Source: Diprion similis
Taxonomy: Eukaryota > Arthropoda > Insecta > Hymenoptera > Diprionidae
Assembly: GCF_021155765.1 (NCBI RefSeq)
Contig: NC_060118.1
Coordinates: forward strand, 4,712,001-4,776,000
DNA: 64,000 bases
Direction: 5' to 3'
Made by a program: the position numbers and the translations under genes. This document shows positions 30,694 through 43,552 of the stretch, piece after piece. The notes beneath the pieces are model-generated. The model made no database searches and had not been told where the DNA came from. It saw only the letters and a program-made list of their open reading frames with translations. Numbering within the stretch: the first letter of the stretch is position 1; each line of letters starts with the position of its first letter.

Positions 30694-32340
30694 AGTACAA
30701 TCAGTAGTTGTGGGTCGCCAATATCGATTAATCACTAAAGTGAAATGGGCAACATTGATAAATTCGCGTAATGGGGTTGATGATTTGGAAAGAATTCACT
30801 ATAATGGTAATTTAGAAGTCAACTTACCTTTGTTGCTCGAACTTGGTAGGAACTGCACAACAGGTAGCTTCGTGGAGCGGCGAAGGACCAGGTAGTTGAG
30901 GTGCGGTCAATTAAAATTAAAGGGTTTTAATTTTTAATAAACTTAAATGTTTATTCATTCACGTTTTAGTTAAAAGTACAAAATACACCAAATGATGCTC
31001 TCGGGCGGAGTGACAGGGTGACGGTTACAAACTTATGAAAAATAATGCTCTGGAACACAGCGACAGGGTGATGGTTACAAATTTATGGAAATTAATGCTC
31101 TCGGGCAGAGCGACAGGGTAACAGTTACGAATTTAGTTAAAATAATGCTTCCGGGCGGAGCGACAGGGTAACAGTTACAAAGCCCGGTTAGCTTCTAGGT
31201 GGCTACCCAAGCTCTCTTGTTTCGGTTTTATAATATTTAATAATTTGAGTTTTGGATGTTTTCGCTGGTGGCTTCATGTAAGGACTCAGAATTATTCTAA
31301 AAATGTCCTTAATATTAGATAAGCAATAGCTGAGTGGTTGATTATCGAATTTTAATAATTGTGTAAAAGGAGCGCACAGGTGTGCAAGATTGAACAGGTG
31401 ATTGGGAGTGTGTTGCGTTTAAGTATGTATAGTAACGTTTGCGGGGTTGCTTCGCCTTCAGGGTTTATTCATAATATTTAACATTTAATATTAAAGGTAA
31501 AGTAATATCGGCTGATAGGCTTTTTCATCTACGATTGAATATATCCCTCAAGGCTCTGCAACGTTGCCAGTGCAGCGCACTGATTCTGAGAATTTGAGTA
31601 GCGTCACCTAGCCTTAGGTTGGCGGTGGTGTGACATGGTATGAACCAGATTTGCCCGTGGTACAAGCTTGTAATATTATTTGGAATCAACATTATTTTAT
31701 CAACTTAGTTTTGCCTTATCTCTTTGACACGGGAATAAGCGTAATAATTTCCCAGATACTTAGGTGTTGTAAGAATAGCGGATTAATAGTAACAATTCAA
31801 ACATAATAATATTAGTAATAACGCAAGTAGGATAATAATTTGATCATTTAAGAAGAATGTTTTGGTTTATATATTTCGAGATATTGAGATATAAATTGAT
31901 GAAATTTAACATTCTGATAATATAAAAAAATAGGTATATATTTATAGGTGTATGCAAGCGTTGGATATAAGTATAGATGCAAGCGTAGTATTGTTGGGGA
32001 TATATGTTGGTTGTGTCTACGGTATCGTTACCGACGGAACTACTCCGTGTAAGACATGCCTGCCTATAATACGGCGTTTAGTCTTTGCTCTCTTGGCAGT
32101 TTTACTCTAGGGGATTTTGTAGACTTGATTAATGCTTAAATAACACTCTCAGCGGTTTGAACAATAGCCGTAGTATTACTGAGGTTCTGTAAAAGGATCT
32201 CGCGACCTTTGAGGTATGTATATCCCTTCGATTAATAAAACAAACACACTCCTGCAAATAAACTACAGAGACGCTGTTGGAACCATAGACCGCGAACACT
32301 TCCGGATAATTCAGAAATTATTTTGAATAAAATAATTGTT
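30694..32340 (-). mobile_element. LTR-like repeat, copy 1
   Basis: Begins on the plus strand with TCAGTAGTTGTGGGTCGCCA, shared with 57232 onward. Read on the minus strand this is TTGGCGACCCACAACTACTG, which looks like a tRNA primer-binding site after an LTR. A donor-like AAGGTAAGT lies within the same strand (near 30825). Other blocks shared with the second copy are GCCTATAATACGGCGTTTAG (32063) and AATAAAACA near the far end. The outer boundary near 32340 is approximate. No reverse transcriptase is present. Confidence 0.45.
30991..31190. repeat. Four tandem 50-bp repeats
   Basis: ATGCT(C/T) followed by CGGGCGGAGCGACAGGGT-like sequence recurs at 30995, 31045, 31095 and 31145, a strict 50-bp period. 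It lies inside the LTR-like repeat. Confidence 0.9.
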
Positions 32341-32394
32341 GACTGTTTTGAGTTTTCATCTATGATCATATCTATGATCGAATGCATCCCTTAA

Positions 32395-33198
32395 GATGCA
32401 TATAAAGACCCGTTGTACATACACCTCGAAAACGCGCAGATGCAAAACTCTTATACCGCTCAAGCGATCAGAGTGAAACTTGGGCAGTTAAGGCCTTATG
32501 TTGGCAAAAAGTGGAGCGTCTTTTTACTTTTTCAAAATTTTGAAAGAAATTTTACAGATTGGTTACCACTCACAAAAATTGGCCAAATTTTCACAGTTGC
32601 ACTGAATGGATCGAACTATCCGGTATGATGCCACTCGGCGGTGATGAATCACACCTTTTGAGCCCCGTCCCATGAGATTTGATGGTAAGATGACGAAATG
32701 GTAGCTGATCTGGTTTTTGATTACGAAGTACAACGAAATCTCATTTTGGCGACATTTGTTATCGATCTTTCATGCCTGCTGGTAATTTTTTACCGACATT
32801 ACACGCATACATTACCGGCATGCGCGTAATGTCGGTAACAAATCTCGCCAAAATGAGATTTCGGTGTACTTCATAATCAAAAACCAGATCAGCAGCCATT
32901 TCGTCATTTCACCATCAAATCTCATGGAACTGGGCTCAAAAGGTGTGTTTCATCACCGCGGAGTGGCATCATACCGGATAGGTCGATCTATTCAGTGCAA
33001 CTGTGAAAATTTGGCAAATATCTGTGAGTGGTAACTAATTTGTAAAATTTTTTTCAAAATTTTGAAAATGTAAAAAGACGTTCCACTTTTTACCAAAATA
33101 AGGCATTAACTGCCCAAGTTTCACTCTGATCGCTTGAGCGATATAGGAATGTTACAATCCCGCGTTTTCGAGGTGTACAACGGGTCTTCATAAGCACC
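32395..33198. mobile_element. Foldback element, copy 3, full length with TTAA target duplication
   Basis: 804 bp, nearly perfectly self-complementary. It begins GATGCATATAAAGACCCGTT and ends CGGGTCTTCATAAGCACC, flanked by TTAA on both sides (32391-32394 and 33199-33202). TTAA targets are characteristic of piggyBac-type transposition, so these elements may be non-autonomous piggyBac-mobilised foldbacks; the termini do not start with the usual CCC. Confidence 0.85.
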
Positions 33199-33202
33199 TT
33201 AA

Positions 33203-33522
33203 GCCCACCATTTCCGAGAATTCAATGTATAGTCAACGAATGTCCGTCTATATGTTACCTATTTCTTGCCTGTAGGATGGTTCAAAGATGACTTCACGAC
33301 CATGGACATACGAACGACCACGGACTTAGGAACGACATATGTCCATGGCTGATTTTAGAACGCGCCGAGGTTTTCGTAGTCGAAGGTAGTTCGTATTCAC
33401 AGTTAGAAATTAAGACAACAAAAGTCATTTTGAGAATTCGAGTGATAATAACTTGTTTACGGTAATGTGTACAACTTGATGGTGTTTATTTGTGAAAAGG
33501 CAACGTTTTATAATTTTGTACA
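33203..33522 (+). promoter_or_regulatory. NC2-alpha 5' region
   Basis: The 320 bp between the foldback element and the NC2-alpha start codon must hold the promoter and 5' UTR. A short near-direct repeat around CACGACCATGGACATACGAA and ACGACCACGGACTTAGG lies at about 33295-33330. No TATA box is evident. Confidence 0.4.
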
Positions 33523-34779
33523 ATGCCAAGCAAGAAAAAAAAATACAATGCTCGTTTCCCAGCGGTAAGTTATACTAACCATACTAAACAAACCGAACCC
33601 TACTTCATCGTGTATTTAATTATTTATTGTTATTATAAACTTGACAGACTTGATCAATTCAGAAACCTGAATTCTATAAAAATACCCTTCAGATTTCGAT
33701 GAAACAATCAGCATGTTTGTAAAATTTTTTAAAGGCTTCAACCTGTCACTCTTATCTGTGGTCAACATTTTTCAATAAAAACATAACCTAAAATTTACCA
33801 CACTTGACCATTCATTCGCACGTTTACTCCGTTTTTTCACAGGGACGTATCAAGAAGATCATGCAGACGGACGAAGAAGTAGGAAAAGTTGCTCAAGCTG
33901 TTCCTGTCATAATCTATATCCTTTTTATACACTGAGCTTACCTATTAGAATTACTGCGGTCTGTTTTTTTTCCTCGTTTGTTTCACACTATTCATGTCCT
34001 TAACTCGGAATCACCTAGAACTCTAGAGTTATTTGTAGAATCATTGTTAACGAAAACAATGCAAATAACGAGTGCCAAAAATGCCAAAACTCTTAGTCCG
34101 TCTCATATGTGAGTATATGCATCACACATTAATTGTCATAAATTATCTTATGCTAAATATATAAAAAATTTAATTTTTTCCCGAAGGAAGCAATGTATCC
34201 TTTCTGAAAGTCGCTTTGACTTTCTGAAAGACTTGGTGAAGGGACTTCCTGATGTTACCAGTCCTGACGATGACGTACCCACACCGCCAGCAACTCCTGC
34301 ACCTCAGTTGCCTCATGGGCAAATAAACCCAGCCATTTATCCACCTGTTTCGAGACATGATGCGACAGGGTATGATGTTTTTAATATATCCTCTGGAAAA
34401 TAACTATTATTTAAAGCAAACAATTTGCATGATGCTTCTATATTGATCATGAACAAAGATCCAAACTCGTTTGTCTTTTTATCTCTACAGAATACCGAAT
34501 ATGGTATCGGCGGTAACCATTACGCCAATTCGCCCCAACGCAAGAGAGAACAGAGGGATTGGATTTCCCAGTGCTGCTTTGTCAAGCGAAAGTACTAAAA
34601 CACCAATCTCGAATTTTCAATCGCCGTTGCCTGCATCGTTTAATGTTAGCCAACCAAACTTTTACACTGAAGTAAACCCACTCAATTTGTCAACAAATTC
34701 TAACAGCGTAAATACAACCTATAAATCAACGTCGAATTACAGCAACACTGCCAATATCGATGAAGACTACGACACGTAG
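33523..34779 (+). CDS. DRAP1: NC2-alpha / DRAP1, histone-fold transcription repressor subunit
   Basis: Five exons: 33523-33564, 33843-33915, 34015-34108, 34187-34369 and 34491-34779, giving 226 residues. It starts MPSKKKKYNARFPAGRIKKI and continues with MQTDEEVGKVAQAVPVIIS, then TLELFVESLLTKTMQ and NAKTLSPSHMKQC: the H2A-like histone fold of NC2-alpha (about residues 10-90). A Pro-rich linker and an Asn/Ser-rich tail end in IDEDYDT. NC2-alpha pairs with NC2-beta/Dr1, clamps TBP on TATA DNA and blocks TFIIB/TFIIA, repressing TATA promoters and stimulating DPE promoters. The exon 2/3 junction works only as an AT-AC intron, which restores the invariant helix. The other introns are GT-AG. Confidence 0.95.
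33916..34014 (+). other. U12-type AT-AC intron in NC2-alpha
   Basis: 99-nt intron with 5' end ATATCCTTTTT, branch sequence TCCTTAACT (33997-34005; predicted branch A at 34003) and 3' end ...TCAC. These are the consensus signals for the minor spliceosome. Branch-to-acceptor distance is about 11 nt, typical for the class. Any GT-AG alternative breaks the reading frame. Confidence 0.92.
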
Positions 34780-37700
34780 TCAATTTTCTCACCTATCGTC
34801 AATCGATTGCTGCAGTGAGTTCAATTACAGGCGTGCCAATGCCTTACACACGCAAATGAGTTTTTTTATAAATTTGTCACTAGTATCTGGATTGTAAGTC
34901 TACTTAGTATGTCTGATTTTACATACTTAACCGAATACTCGAAAATCCGTGATTATTGTGATCATTTGACTTTAAAGTATAAGCATGTGACTTCACCAAA
35001 GCCTAAATAGCATATTTGTTACGTGATATACTGTATAAATTTTTTTCGACCGACTTTTGGATTTAGCCTTCTCTGAAAGGCTGGCTATATAATTTTTGTT
35101 TATAGCATTCAAATTTATAAATAGTTGGAGATAATCGTATCTCACTTTGTTAGCCGGTTCTATAGTAGACTCTGGGTACTAAAACGATTTGAGTTCTATT
35201 TTCCAAAATAGAAATGACTATACTGACGTGTTACCTACAGATAATGTAATTAAAATCAAATGGGTATATTATACAGCGGCACAGCTTGTTTTCGTTACTG
35301 CAATAATTTTGCACCGAAATTATTCACGAAGAGACTAAACACAAATGATAATATATAACACTTGATTTCGATTTAAGCTACTTCTTTTTATACATATTAG
35401 AATTATGCAAGCGTATATATGTAGAAATGTAGGCAATTTGAGTTTTTTGAAGAGTCGAAAGTCTGTTTGTGAGAATGTTATTGTAAATATCTACTATATA
35501 TTCGTTGTTATAGTTCTATTTAATAGTAGATTTCAAACACTGTATGTAGTATATGTCTAGCTATAGCTTGCGACCTCAAAATCCAGTCGTAGTTTCTTCG
35601 AGCAGGGGGTGTGGTCGAAATTTGACTCTCTCTTCAAATATTGATCCTAGAAGAAAACTAAATTTTTTCATTATATTTTTTCTAATAAAAACTGATATTC
35701 CGACGTGAAATTTAAATCGAATCATTGTTAAAGACTGTATAAAATTATTATTCTTTGAGGGATTAAAGTAAATAAACTTCAAAACGACTAATTTTCTGAA
35801 ATAATATCTAGAATCCTTTAAACCATATTTAACCTGTAGAGGTAAAAATTTCGGGAGAAAATGCATTTTCAATGGAGGTCACAGCAATAAAATTATCGAC
35901 AAGTGTTTGCATTCTTATTTATTCGACGCAGATATTTTTTGTAACTGTGGAATAGCTGTTTGCAACGTCATCTGTGGTTTTTTATTTGCTTAAAATACTG
36001 CTCGGAATCAAGGACAGGAGTTCTATTTGAGTTACGACATATGATTGATAGTACCCAATTTCCAACACAATGAACTTATCACGAACAAGTCATCAAATGA
36101 TGTTTATTATTCTTTCCATATCCGGAATAAATATAAGGAATTCGGAATATTGTATTTCAACAAACAACGGAGATAGACAGTGATGTAGTATAATACCTGA
36201 TCATGGATGTATCTTTGTTGATAACTTTTTTTAATTCAATTTCACAAGTGAAGCTAGGAAGTCAATTACTGATCTCAATTTATAATGCAGTAGTGAGTGA
36301 TTCTGCTACATTTGGCTTTCGATAATAGAGTTCTTAACTAACAATAAGATACAGTTGTAATGAGTCATTGGTTGTTTAAATGACATCGAGTCAAATGTTG
36401 CATGACGTTAAAAACAGCTACTTTATCTGCATTGGAAATGCATCATTTCCTAGAACTGTCGACTTTATGAGATGGTAATTTTCTAGTGGATTTTATAAAT
36501 TATGGCGAACAATTGTACGTCTAAGATTTTTTTTCCCACAAGGTGTGTGAAAATATTAATTTTTGGAAAGTTTTTAATAACGGATCGATTTTTATACTAC
36601 TCCAGGGTATCAATTCTTGTTAAAAACGATTCAATCAAAAAAATTAGTAATCTTCTAGCATCAGTATTTTGAAGGATTTTAGTATCAGTAAGGGAGCATA
36701 AGTTCACGTTTTGATAAGGGAAATCAGTATATTAAGGGGTAAGGAAGCTTCAACTACTTCCCCCCCTTCACACACCCCCTCAACTAAATCCCTTTCTTTG
36801 TTTGTTTGTAAAACAGGAAACTTGTATAATGCATAAATATCCAAATTCACTGTCGAAATGCATGAAAAAAAATGGATATTCATCAGTATTGAAAACATTT
36901 GTATACGTGATTGTAAGCAAGGAAAATTTTGAAAGTTTGAACGCTAATGCGTTGACGGAAGAATATAGTGAATCCCAGTAAACGGAAAAAGATTGAAAAC
37001 AATAGTAAATTTTTAATTGACTGAATTCATTTTCCGATCCCAGGACACAATTTAAAACAGTAGTTTGGATGACTACTTGAATATGTTTCTATATCAATAA
37101 GTGGTTATCGATTACAAGGGATTTACACGTATTGTTACAGTTTTAAAAAACAACTAATCATACTTACATTAGTGTAATTCGACATGTGCAAAGAAATCCT
37201 TTCTAAACCATGAAAACATTCGAAATGTTTCATTACGGACTGACTAGATTTAAAAAAATAAACCAATAGAAAACTGTGAAACTGCTAATACCATCCAAGG
37301 ATTTAAAAGAATTCAAATAATTGTAGTTTTCAAATGAAAATTAATTGATAGAATTTGAATTGTTCAGGACATATTAAAATTCATTTCAGGTAAGTTGAAA
37401 GTTGGGGAATTGTGTGTTTGCAGATTGAATTGAATTCAAACTGCGTGAAAATTGAAAGAAACCAAATCTTGAAGACGCATATTCAAAACAATAGATCGTT
37501 TGATCCGGATTGATTTTTCAATCATGTAATACGTTTTCATGAATCATACGTTTCAATATTTCTTCGTTTACTGGGCTGAATCGGGATTGGTCCGACGTCA
37601 CCAGGTACATACATTCATTGGCATCCATTGTCAAAAATGAACATCGGGTGATTTTTGTTGCACCCGCCTGCACGTGTTCAAGTGAATTTTTCGGTATAGA

Positions 37701-40700
37701 TTCTCAAGTTTCTAAGATCCAGTAAGTGGTATCATACTTCAATTTTTTTAGGATCATGTTGTCTCACTTCAAATAATACTTAAAAACTACTTTGAACCGA
37801 GAATGAGCGTTGTTTCTCAATATGAAACCATATTGATTTTCGCCAGCTCTTGAATTTTCCTGTCAAATGTCTTGAAAACCATTTTTCTTAGACTCAAGAA
37901 ATTATTACTAGCCTAAAAGTATCGGGCGTGACATAATACTGGAAAATTTCACCGTTTGCGATCATTTTTGCACTAACGATTCGAAAACACCTAATCATTT
38001 ACGAAAATTCAGTCCGCGAATTCTGTAAAGTCTTTATACAGCTTTGGTCGACAACGATAACGTTTACTGCAATTTCATTGAAGTACCATTATTGAACATT
38101 ATTAGATACATACTGTAAATCGATAGGCCGAGAGAATAAGTATTGTACATACCAAGAATTTAATAAGTTTCTTGCCATTTCGGCGTATAGAGTGGAGAAA
38201 TTTGCCTATACATGTTTTTTTGTGAAAGTAGCAAAAAAAAAAAAAAATCAGCTGAGATTTATTCCGAACGCATTAGGAAAGTGCTTTTTAATACTAATCT
38301 TAAGTGCCGTCGATTTCAAATATTCCACAGTTTCAATGAATCGAAGGGTGAAATTCCTTTCGCAATTAAACAATACGACCACAATGATCAGTTTGGGTGC
38401 AAGGAACCATATTTCATAATTTTATTAAAAATAATTGATTTAATTTCTTATATCGTCGCGTCGCCATAAGCTAAAGAGCCTAAACACCAAGCCCTGAAGC
38501 CTACTGTTGGGAAAAAAGGTCGATAATTGTGGATATTAACTTCCGCTTCTATTTGAACTGACCATATAGTAGTGCAATCGGGTCTGAGGATAAGAAAGAA
38601 AAATTTGGCTCCACGTAGACTCATGTCACGTTACTTTTTTTGTACCAAATTGAAAGAATTATCTCTAGGAGTATAGTAAATTGGCAGTACAAAATTTCTA
38701 CGTCGAAGAAAGTGATATCATGTCTAAAATAAGTTCGGACTTGAGCACATTGGGTTTTTTACTTATTTGAAATTGTCAATAGACAATTGAGCCCAGTGTT
38801 TTCGCTATGACATTGGGAATTTGAATTTATCCAAGAACCCTTTGCGAAGGCTACGACTAAACTAAATAAACAATCCTTACAACAAAAAATTTCATGATAT
38901 TGACTGTACTCGAACTATAGAAAAAAAATTTCGCGGTACTGAGGGTTATATAACTGTTGCACTCTTACCGACAGAGTTATCTTTATATTGTACGCATTTT
39001 TATAGGCAGTAACTAAGGGATTTTTCGGGATTTTATCTGGATTGCATAAAGAGTATAATGATATTTCACAGCACTATGTTTATACAATATTCAAGGTAAG
39101 AAAAATAAATCACAATTCACATTCGTGTTCTAGTGATTTACTCTCCTGGTGTAAGCATTGCATGAAAATAGTGCAGTGACGTATCATTTTACTTGTGATT
39201 ACTTATAGAATCCCGTAATATTCTCCGGCCATGAATATTATTGCCAACAGTGAGAACAGTGCAAAAATAATTTGGTTGATAAAGGTAGAACTGTTACATG
39301 CGTTGTTGCCTGTAATTCGAACAGTTTGATTCAGTAACTGATGTTATTATAATATTTGAATTCATGGAAATTGTATTCTTTCAGAATGCGCAACTTTTGT
39401 GTGAATTCGAATAGGTCAAATTGCATTAATACAAAAACAGCTTTAGTCCAGACATTTCTTTGTGTTCGCAAGTAACAATTTTTTCATCAACATTTTATTT
39501 GTTATTGCCAATAAATATGAAGAGCAAACGAACCGTGCAAGTACAAGACTCTATTCCAGCCTATTGTTTATGTTGAAAGTAAATAAATTATTGGACATTT
39601 GTAGTTATAGTCATGCAGAACTATAACCGAAATTCCGTAATCGAACGTTATCGACACTTTCACATCAATATTTATAATTTGAGTAACGATTGACTGCGTT
39701 TAATGGACGTCCTCAACAATAATTACATTTTTGAAAGTAGCTTCACCCAGCTATTATTCTCACCATTCTAATATAAATGCGTCAAGTATTTGTGAGCAAA
39801 AAGAAAAATATTAATAAAGGGACATTTCGTTGAGGTAAAGATAAAGTTAACGTAAATGGTTACCAAATAACAAATAAAGAAGCAACTCAATCAGCTTCGT
39901 ACAGTTTTAATAATAAAAAGAAAATCTTTCTTTAGTCAAAACTAAAGTGGCATAGTTTGTACAGTAACGAAGAACACCAGTAAATGTAATTAGTCATGGT
40001 ATCAAATATTCAAATTTAGTGAAATGCAAATTTTACCTAGATGCACTGTAAGAAAGATCAGGAATGGAGTTGTAAATGCAGTGAAGCCACATTCTGAGTA
40101 AATGATTGTTGATCAATCCTGGCAATGCATTACTAACGTGAACTCGTTTCTATTCTTTGAAACGAGACAGTCGTTATTTGATTGTAGCGTCTATTAACGA
40201 AACAGTAGAAATAAAGATTTGAGAAAAAAAAATACATTCGGATTTACTTGTGAAATAGTAAGACTTTGTTTTCTCAACTAGAACCCATCTCAGCGATTGA
40301 AATCGAACAAATGATCGACGCAAAATCCTATTCATGTAGCAGTCAAATAGCTTGCTAACAAATTGTCACACCAAGATTCTCATTGACGTCACGTTAACAA
40401 GTACCATTGGTGCGGAAACGGTTATCAAAAGCGAAGAAATAATTGAATTAGTTGTGCTTATAAATTTCCAAGAGGATGGATTAAATGAAACGAAAGATAT
40501 ACAAAAGACATAAAAATATTTAAAATATCGCATCATAAAAACGCGGATCTATACAATTAATATTCTTAATTCTAATGTACAATTAACAGTAAAAATAAAT
40601 ATTCACAATCTATTATAAGACATGCATATTAAAAAAAAAAAAAATTTATTTCAAAGGTGCAAATTGCGTTAATTATTATTTTTTATTTTGTTTTTTATCC

Positions 40701-41716
40701 AATGAAAGTAACGTGTCTAACGTGTCTTTGATGAATTATTTATTTTTAAATACACTTTTCTATGGCTTTGTGTCTCAGATGATAAAAATTTGCATATCTA
40801 AAAGGACTATTATGTCTCATCGTAATCGGTAGTCGTAAATTTAATTAAACTTGTAGCACCTTGAGTTTTTTTTTTACACTATAATTGGAGTTAATTTCTA
40901 CAGTATAAATAGCATTCGTTATGTCCATAATAAGAACTAATTCAATAATAATACATAATTAAGTATCTGAAATGCATTGAACATGCTGATTTCTTTATGT
41001 AAATTAATGCAAACAAGCTTAGTACAGAATGCATATTGTACATATATTCATATGAAACTTAGTTTCTAGAGTTAAATATTGCCCTATAAACATATTCTGT
41101 GAGTATGCCGTTGGAGGATTGACCTTACGGTGCAATTCAAGACGTCAAGAACCTCAGAAAAGCTTATAAAAGCTGCTACTTGTATTTATTATTATGCAGA
41201 AATACATCTCTTGAGACTCTTGGTAACGATTATTTTATAATTTAGAGACATTACCAATGAAAAGTAAAGGAATTTTAAATATACTACAGCAGTGACTGGA
41301 AACGAAAATTTGGCACTGTAACACATGATGTCGAGAAATGTATTATTTTTATCCTACAAGATGTCCTTTATCGATTTTTTACTGTATATACATATATTCA
41401 CTCGATGTAACAAAATGAAAATCTTATAGCTTGCACGAAGTCTTTTTTTGTGCGTTTGTATATGTACATACTTTACCTAAAACTTCTGCCGGTAGCTCAG
41501 AACTGAGCACAATATTGCTGAATCATGCCTCTGTTTTGTTCCCAATCAACGAAGTAAAATTTACTGCAGTTTTATGAGATGGAAGATGTCGAGTTTGTGT
41601 CTTATTAAAATATATTTTATAAAAATACATGTACAATCTTACTGATCAGGAATTATTTATATGTACAATAGGAAAAACAACAATTCTTCCCTTGAAAATA
41701 ATAGTAAAAAATACTT
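34780..41716. other. Long gene-poor interval (about 6.9 kb)
   Basis: A+T-rich DNA between NC2-alpha and lines, containing both 3' UTRs. No frame beyond about 100 codons; those present (35576-35872, 38192-38469) are low-complexity or match no family. No tRNA, inverted repeat or array was recognised. Confidence 0.5.
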
Positions 41717-41722
41717 TTTATT
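41717..41722 (-). terminator. Polyadenylation signal of lines
   Basis: TTTATT, i.e. AATAAA on the minus strand, 25 nt after the lines stop codon. Confidence 0.6.
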
Positions 41723-41746
41723 TATATGCAACTCCCGACTATTTGA

Positions 41747-43552
41747 TCAATTTTCAATGTTTCCTTCATAAAATGACTCACACTTTTCTAACAGACGAAG
41801 AACAGGGTTTATATTGTATGGAAAAAGAGCCTTGGATACGAGCCTGTCTATCGCTAGCCTAAGCCGAATTAAAACAGTCATTGTATCATCCAATTCTCTT
41901 GCACAACAGGTTATAAATTCTGACCAATTTCTCCTGATATATTTCAAGAATCTGAGAAGATACAAGAGAAAACAAGTCTCATTGCTAACTAGAAGATCTA
42001 AAAGTACATCCGGATCGTGAGAGACTGCACGTATAAATTGAACAAAAGTTAACGTCGGGCTGAGCATGTGTCCAAGATCATTTTGGGGAGGTCCCCGATA
42101 AAATAGGCCAACTGCAACATCCAAACAACAAACCATGCCTTCTATGAGAAAATCGTCTTGGTCGTGAAACATTTGGACAACCCATTGAGACAGCGGTGTT
42201 TCTGGATGAAAAGGCATCAGGGATTTTACACACTGATCCAACTGACGCAGTACTTCCCGTATACTTCTTTCAATAACAGCCATATCCGCGTCAAGATCTT
42301 CGGCTTCTGAGCCGAGAGATGAGTCACTGGAATCGCTTCGTGTTTCCTTTACGGTGACAGCGACACTTTTGAGAACAAGTAAAATCACTTTCTGTAGCAA
42401 AGGTCGGTCTCCGTCCCCGGAACCACCTCCAAATCTCCCTGATCCATGGCGATACGGCAAAGCGTCCAGAAGTCTCCAGTCTTTAACAGCGCGGACAACC
42501 AAATGAGCCAATGAGCATGGCTCGTCGGGAAGGACGTCTTGAAGAGCCAACGTGCTGCCGTAGCAAAGCACTTCATTGAGTAGACCCAAAAGGTGCCTCC
42601 AAATGATCCCAGGAACGTTGGAGTTCAATAACACAACCAAATTATCAAGTTGGGAATAGAACAGTTTCGTATCAACAACAGACAGGTTGGCTTTAACGGA
42701 TATTATGGATTCCCACAAGTCTAGGAACATTATTACCGCTGATTCGTGCTGAGGAGTATAGGAGCTTAAAATACTATCAAACTTGGATACTAAAATGTTC
42801 CACTTCGACTCCAGAGCTTTAACGCACATTGCTTTTACCGGGGTACTGTCCAGGCTCTCTGGATCCGATATTGTCAAGGTGTTACAGTTCCTGGGTGAAG
42901 TAAAGCTCTCGCCATCCTCCAACGGATGAGTGCTGCCATCCTTGTGCTCAACCACCCTCTTAACAACGTCTAAAGTGAACAGCATCTGGCTCGGTGAGTG
43001 TGTACTGACCAAAGACTGGGTGAGTCTGTCCAGCCACGACAATTCAATGTTTTCTTTGGTCACTATGAAGAAAGAGGCTAAGGCTCTGCTCGCGGTGAAT
43101 GATATGAACTTATTTGGTGAACATGATAAATCTAGTATTTGGTCTATGATACCGTGCTCGTTGCGCGACAGAGCCTCACACACATCGGCCACCCTGCTAC
43201 ACATTATACCTCTAGTATTCTGTTTTATGGCTAGATCAAAGAGCAGCTGAAGGGCGCTAATGAATTGCAACGTTCTGTCCGGCTCCCATTCGGACAGCGT
43301 TGTCATTCTGTAGGTACCGTCACCGGCCTGAACCGTACTACCTGTGAACGGTTTTCTTAAACTGCTCACAGGGACATTGCATAGACATTGCGACAGGAGA
43401 CTGTTTTGAAAGCTTTCTATCTCCGTCACCATCGCCGTTGTCATACTGCTATTTTCATCTTGTTCGTCAGTATTGATAATTCTTTGTTTCTTTTTTGCTG
43501 GTTCCTCCATTTTTGTACTCGGAGGATGAGCGCGATTTCGTCTCAGTACCAT
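41747..43552 (-). CDS. lin: Protein lines (LINS1 family), intronless
   Basis: Open frame of 601 codons from the Met at 43552 (MVLRRNRAH); the next Met is at 43510 (MEEPAKKKQR). The frame extends to 43681, but that part encodes an (AT)n-derived YIYIYTH run and is taken as 5' UTR. The C-terminal third carries the Lines signature: DDFLIEGMVCCLDVAVGLFY, then LLDLLVSNETCFLLYLLRFL, KYIRRNW, and LFPYNINPVLRLLEKCE. The middle is helical, ARM-like, with an acidic Ser-rich insert (SDSSDSSLGSEAEDLDAD). A basic KKKQR near the N-terminus may be nuclear targeting. In Drosophila, Lines works with Drumstick/Bowl in late Wingless and hindgut patterning and is nuclear or cytoplasmic depending on context. The single exon is complete. 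Confidence 0.92.
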   Translation of the reverse strand: MVLRRNRAHPPSTKMEEPAKKKQRIINTDEQDENSSMTTAMVTEIESFQNSLLSQCLCNVPVSSLRKPFTGSTVQAGDGTYRMTTLSEWEPDRTLQFISALQLLFDLAIKQNTRGIMCSRVADVCEALSRNEHGIIDQILDLSCSPNKFISFTASRALASFFIVTKENIELSWLDRLTQSLVSTHSPSQMLFTLDVVKRVVEHKDGSTHPLEDGESFTSPRNCNTLTISDPESLDSTPVKAMCVKALESKWNILVSKFDSILSSYTPQHESAVIMFLDLWESIISVKANLSVVDTKLFYSQLDNLVVLLNSNVPGIIWRHLLGLLNEVLCYGSTLALQDVLPDEPCSLAHLVVRAVKDWRLLDALPYRHGSGRFGGGSGDGDRPLLQKVILLVLKSVAVTVKETRSDSSDSSLGSEAEDLDADMAVIERSIREVLRQLDQCVKSLMPFHPETPLSQWVVQMFHDQDDFLIEGMVCCLDVAVGLFYRGPPQNDLGHMLSPTLTFVQFIRAVSHDPDVLLDLLVSNETCFLLYLLRFLKYIRRNWSEFITCCARELDDTMTVLIRLRLAIDRLVSKALFPYNINPVLRLLEKCESFYEGNIEN

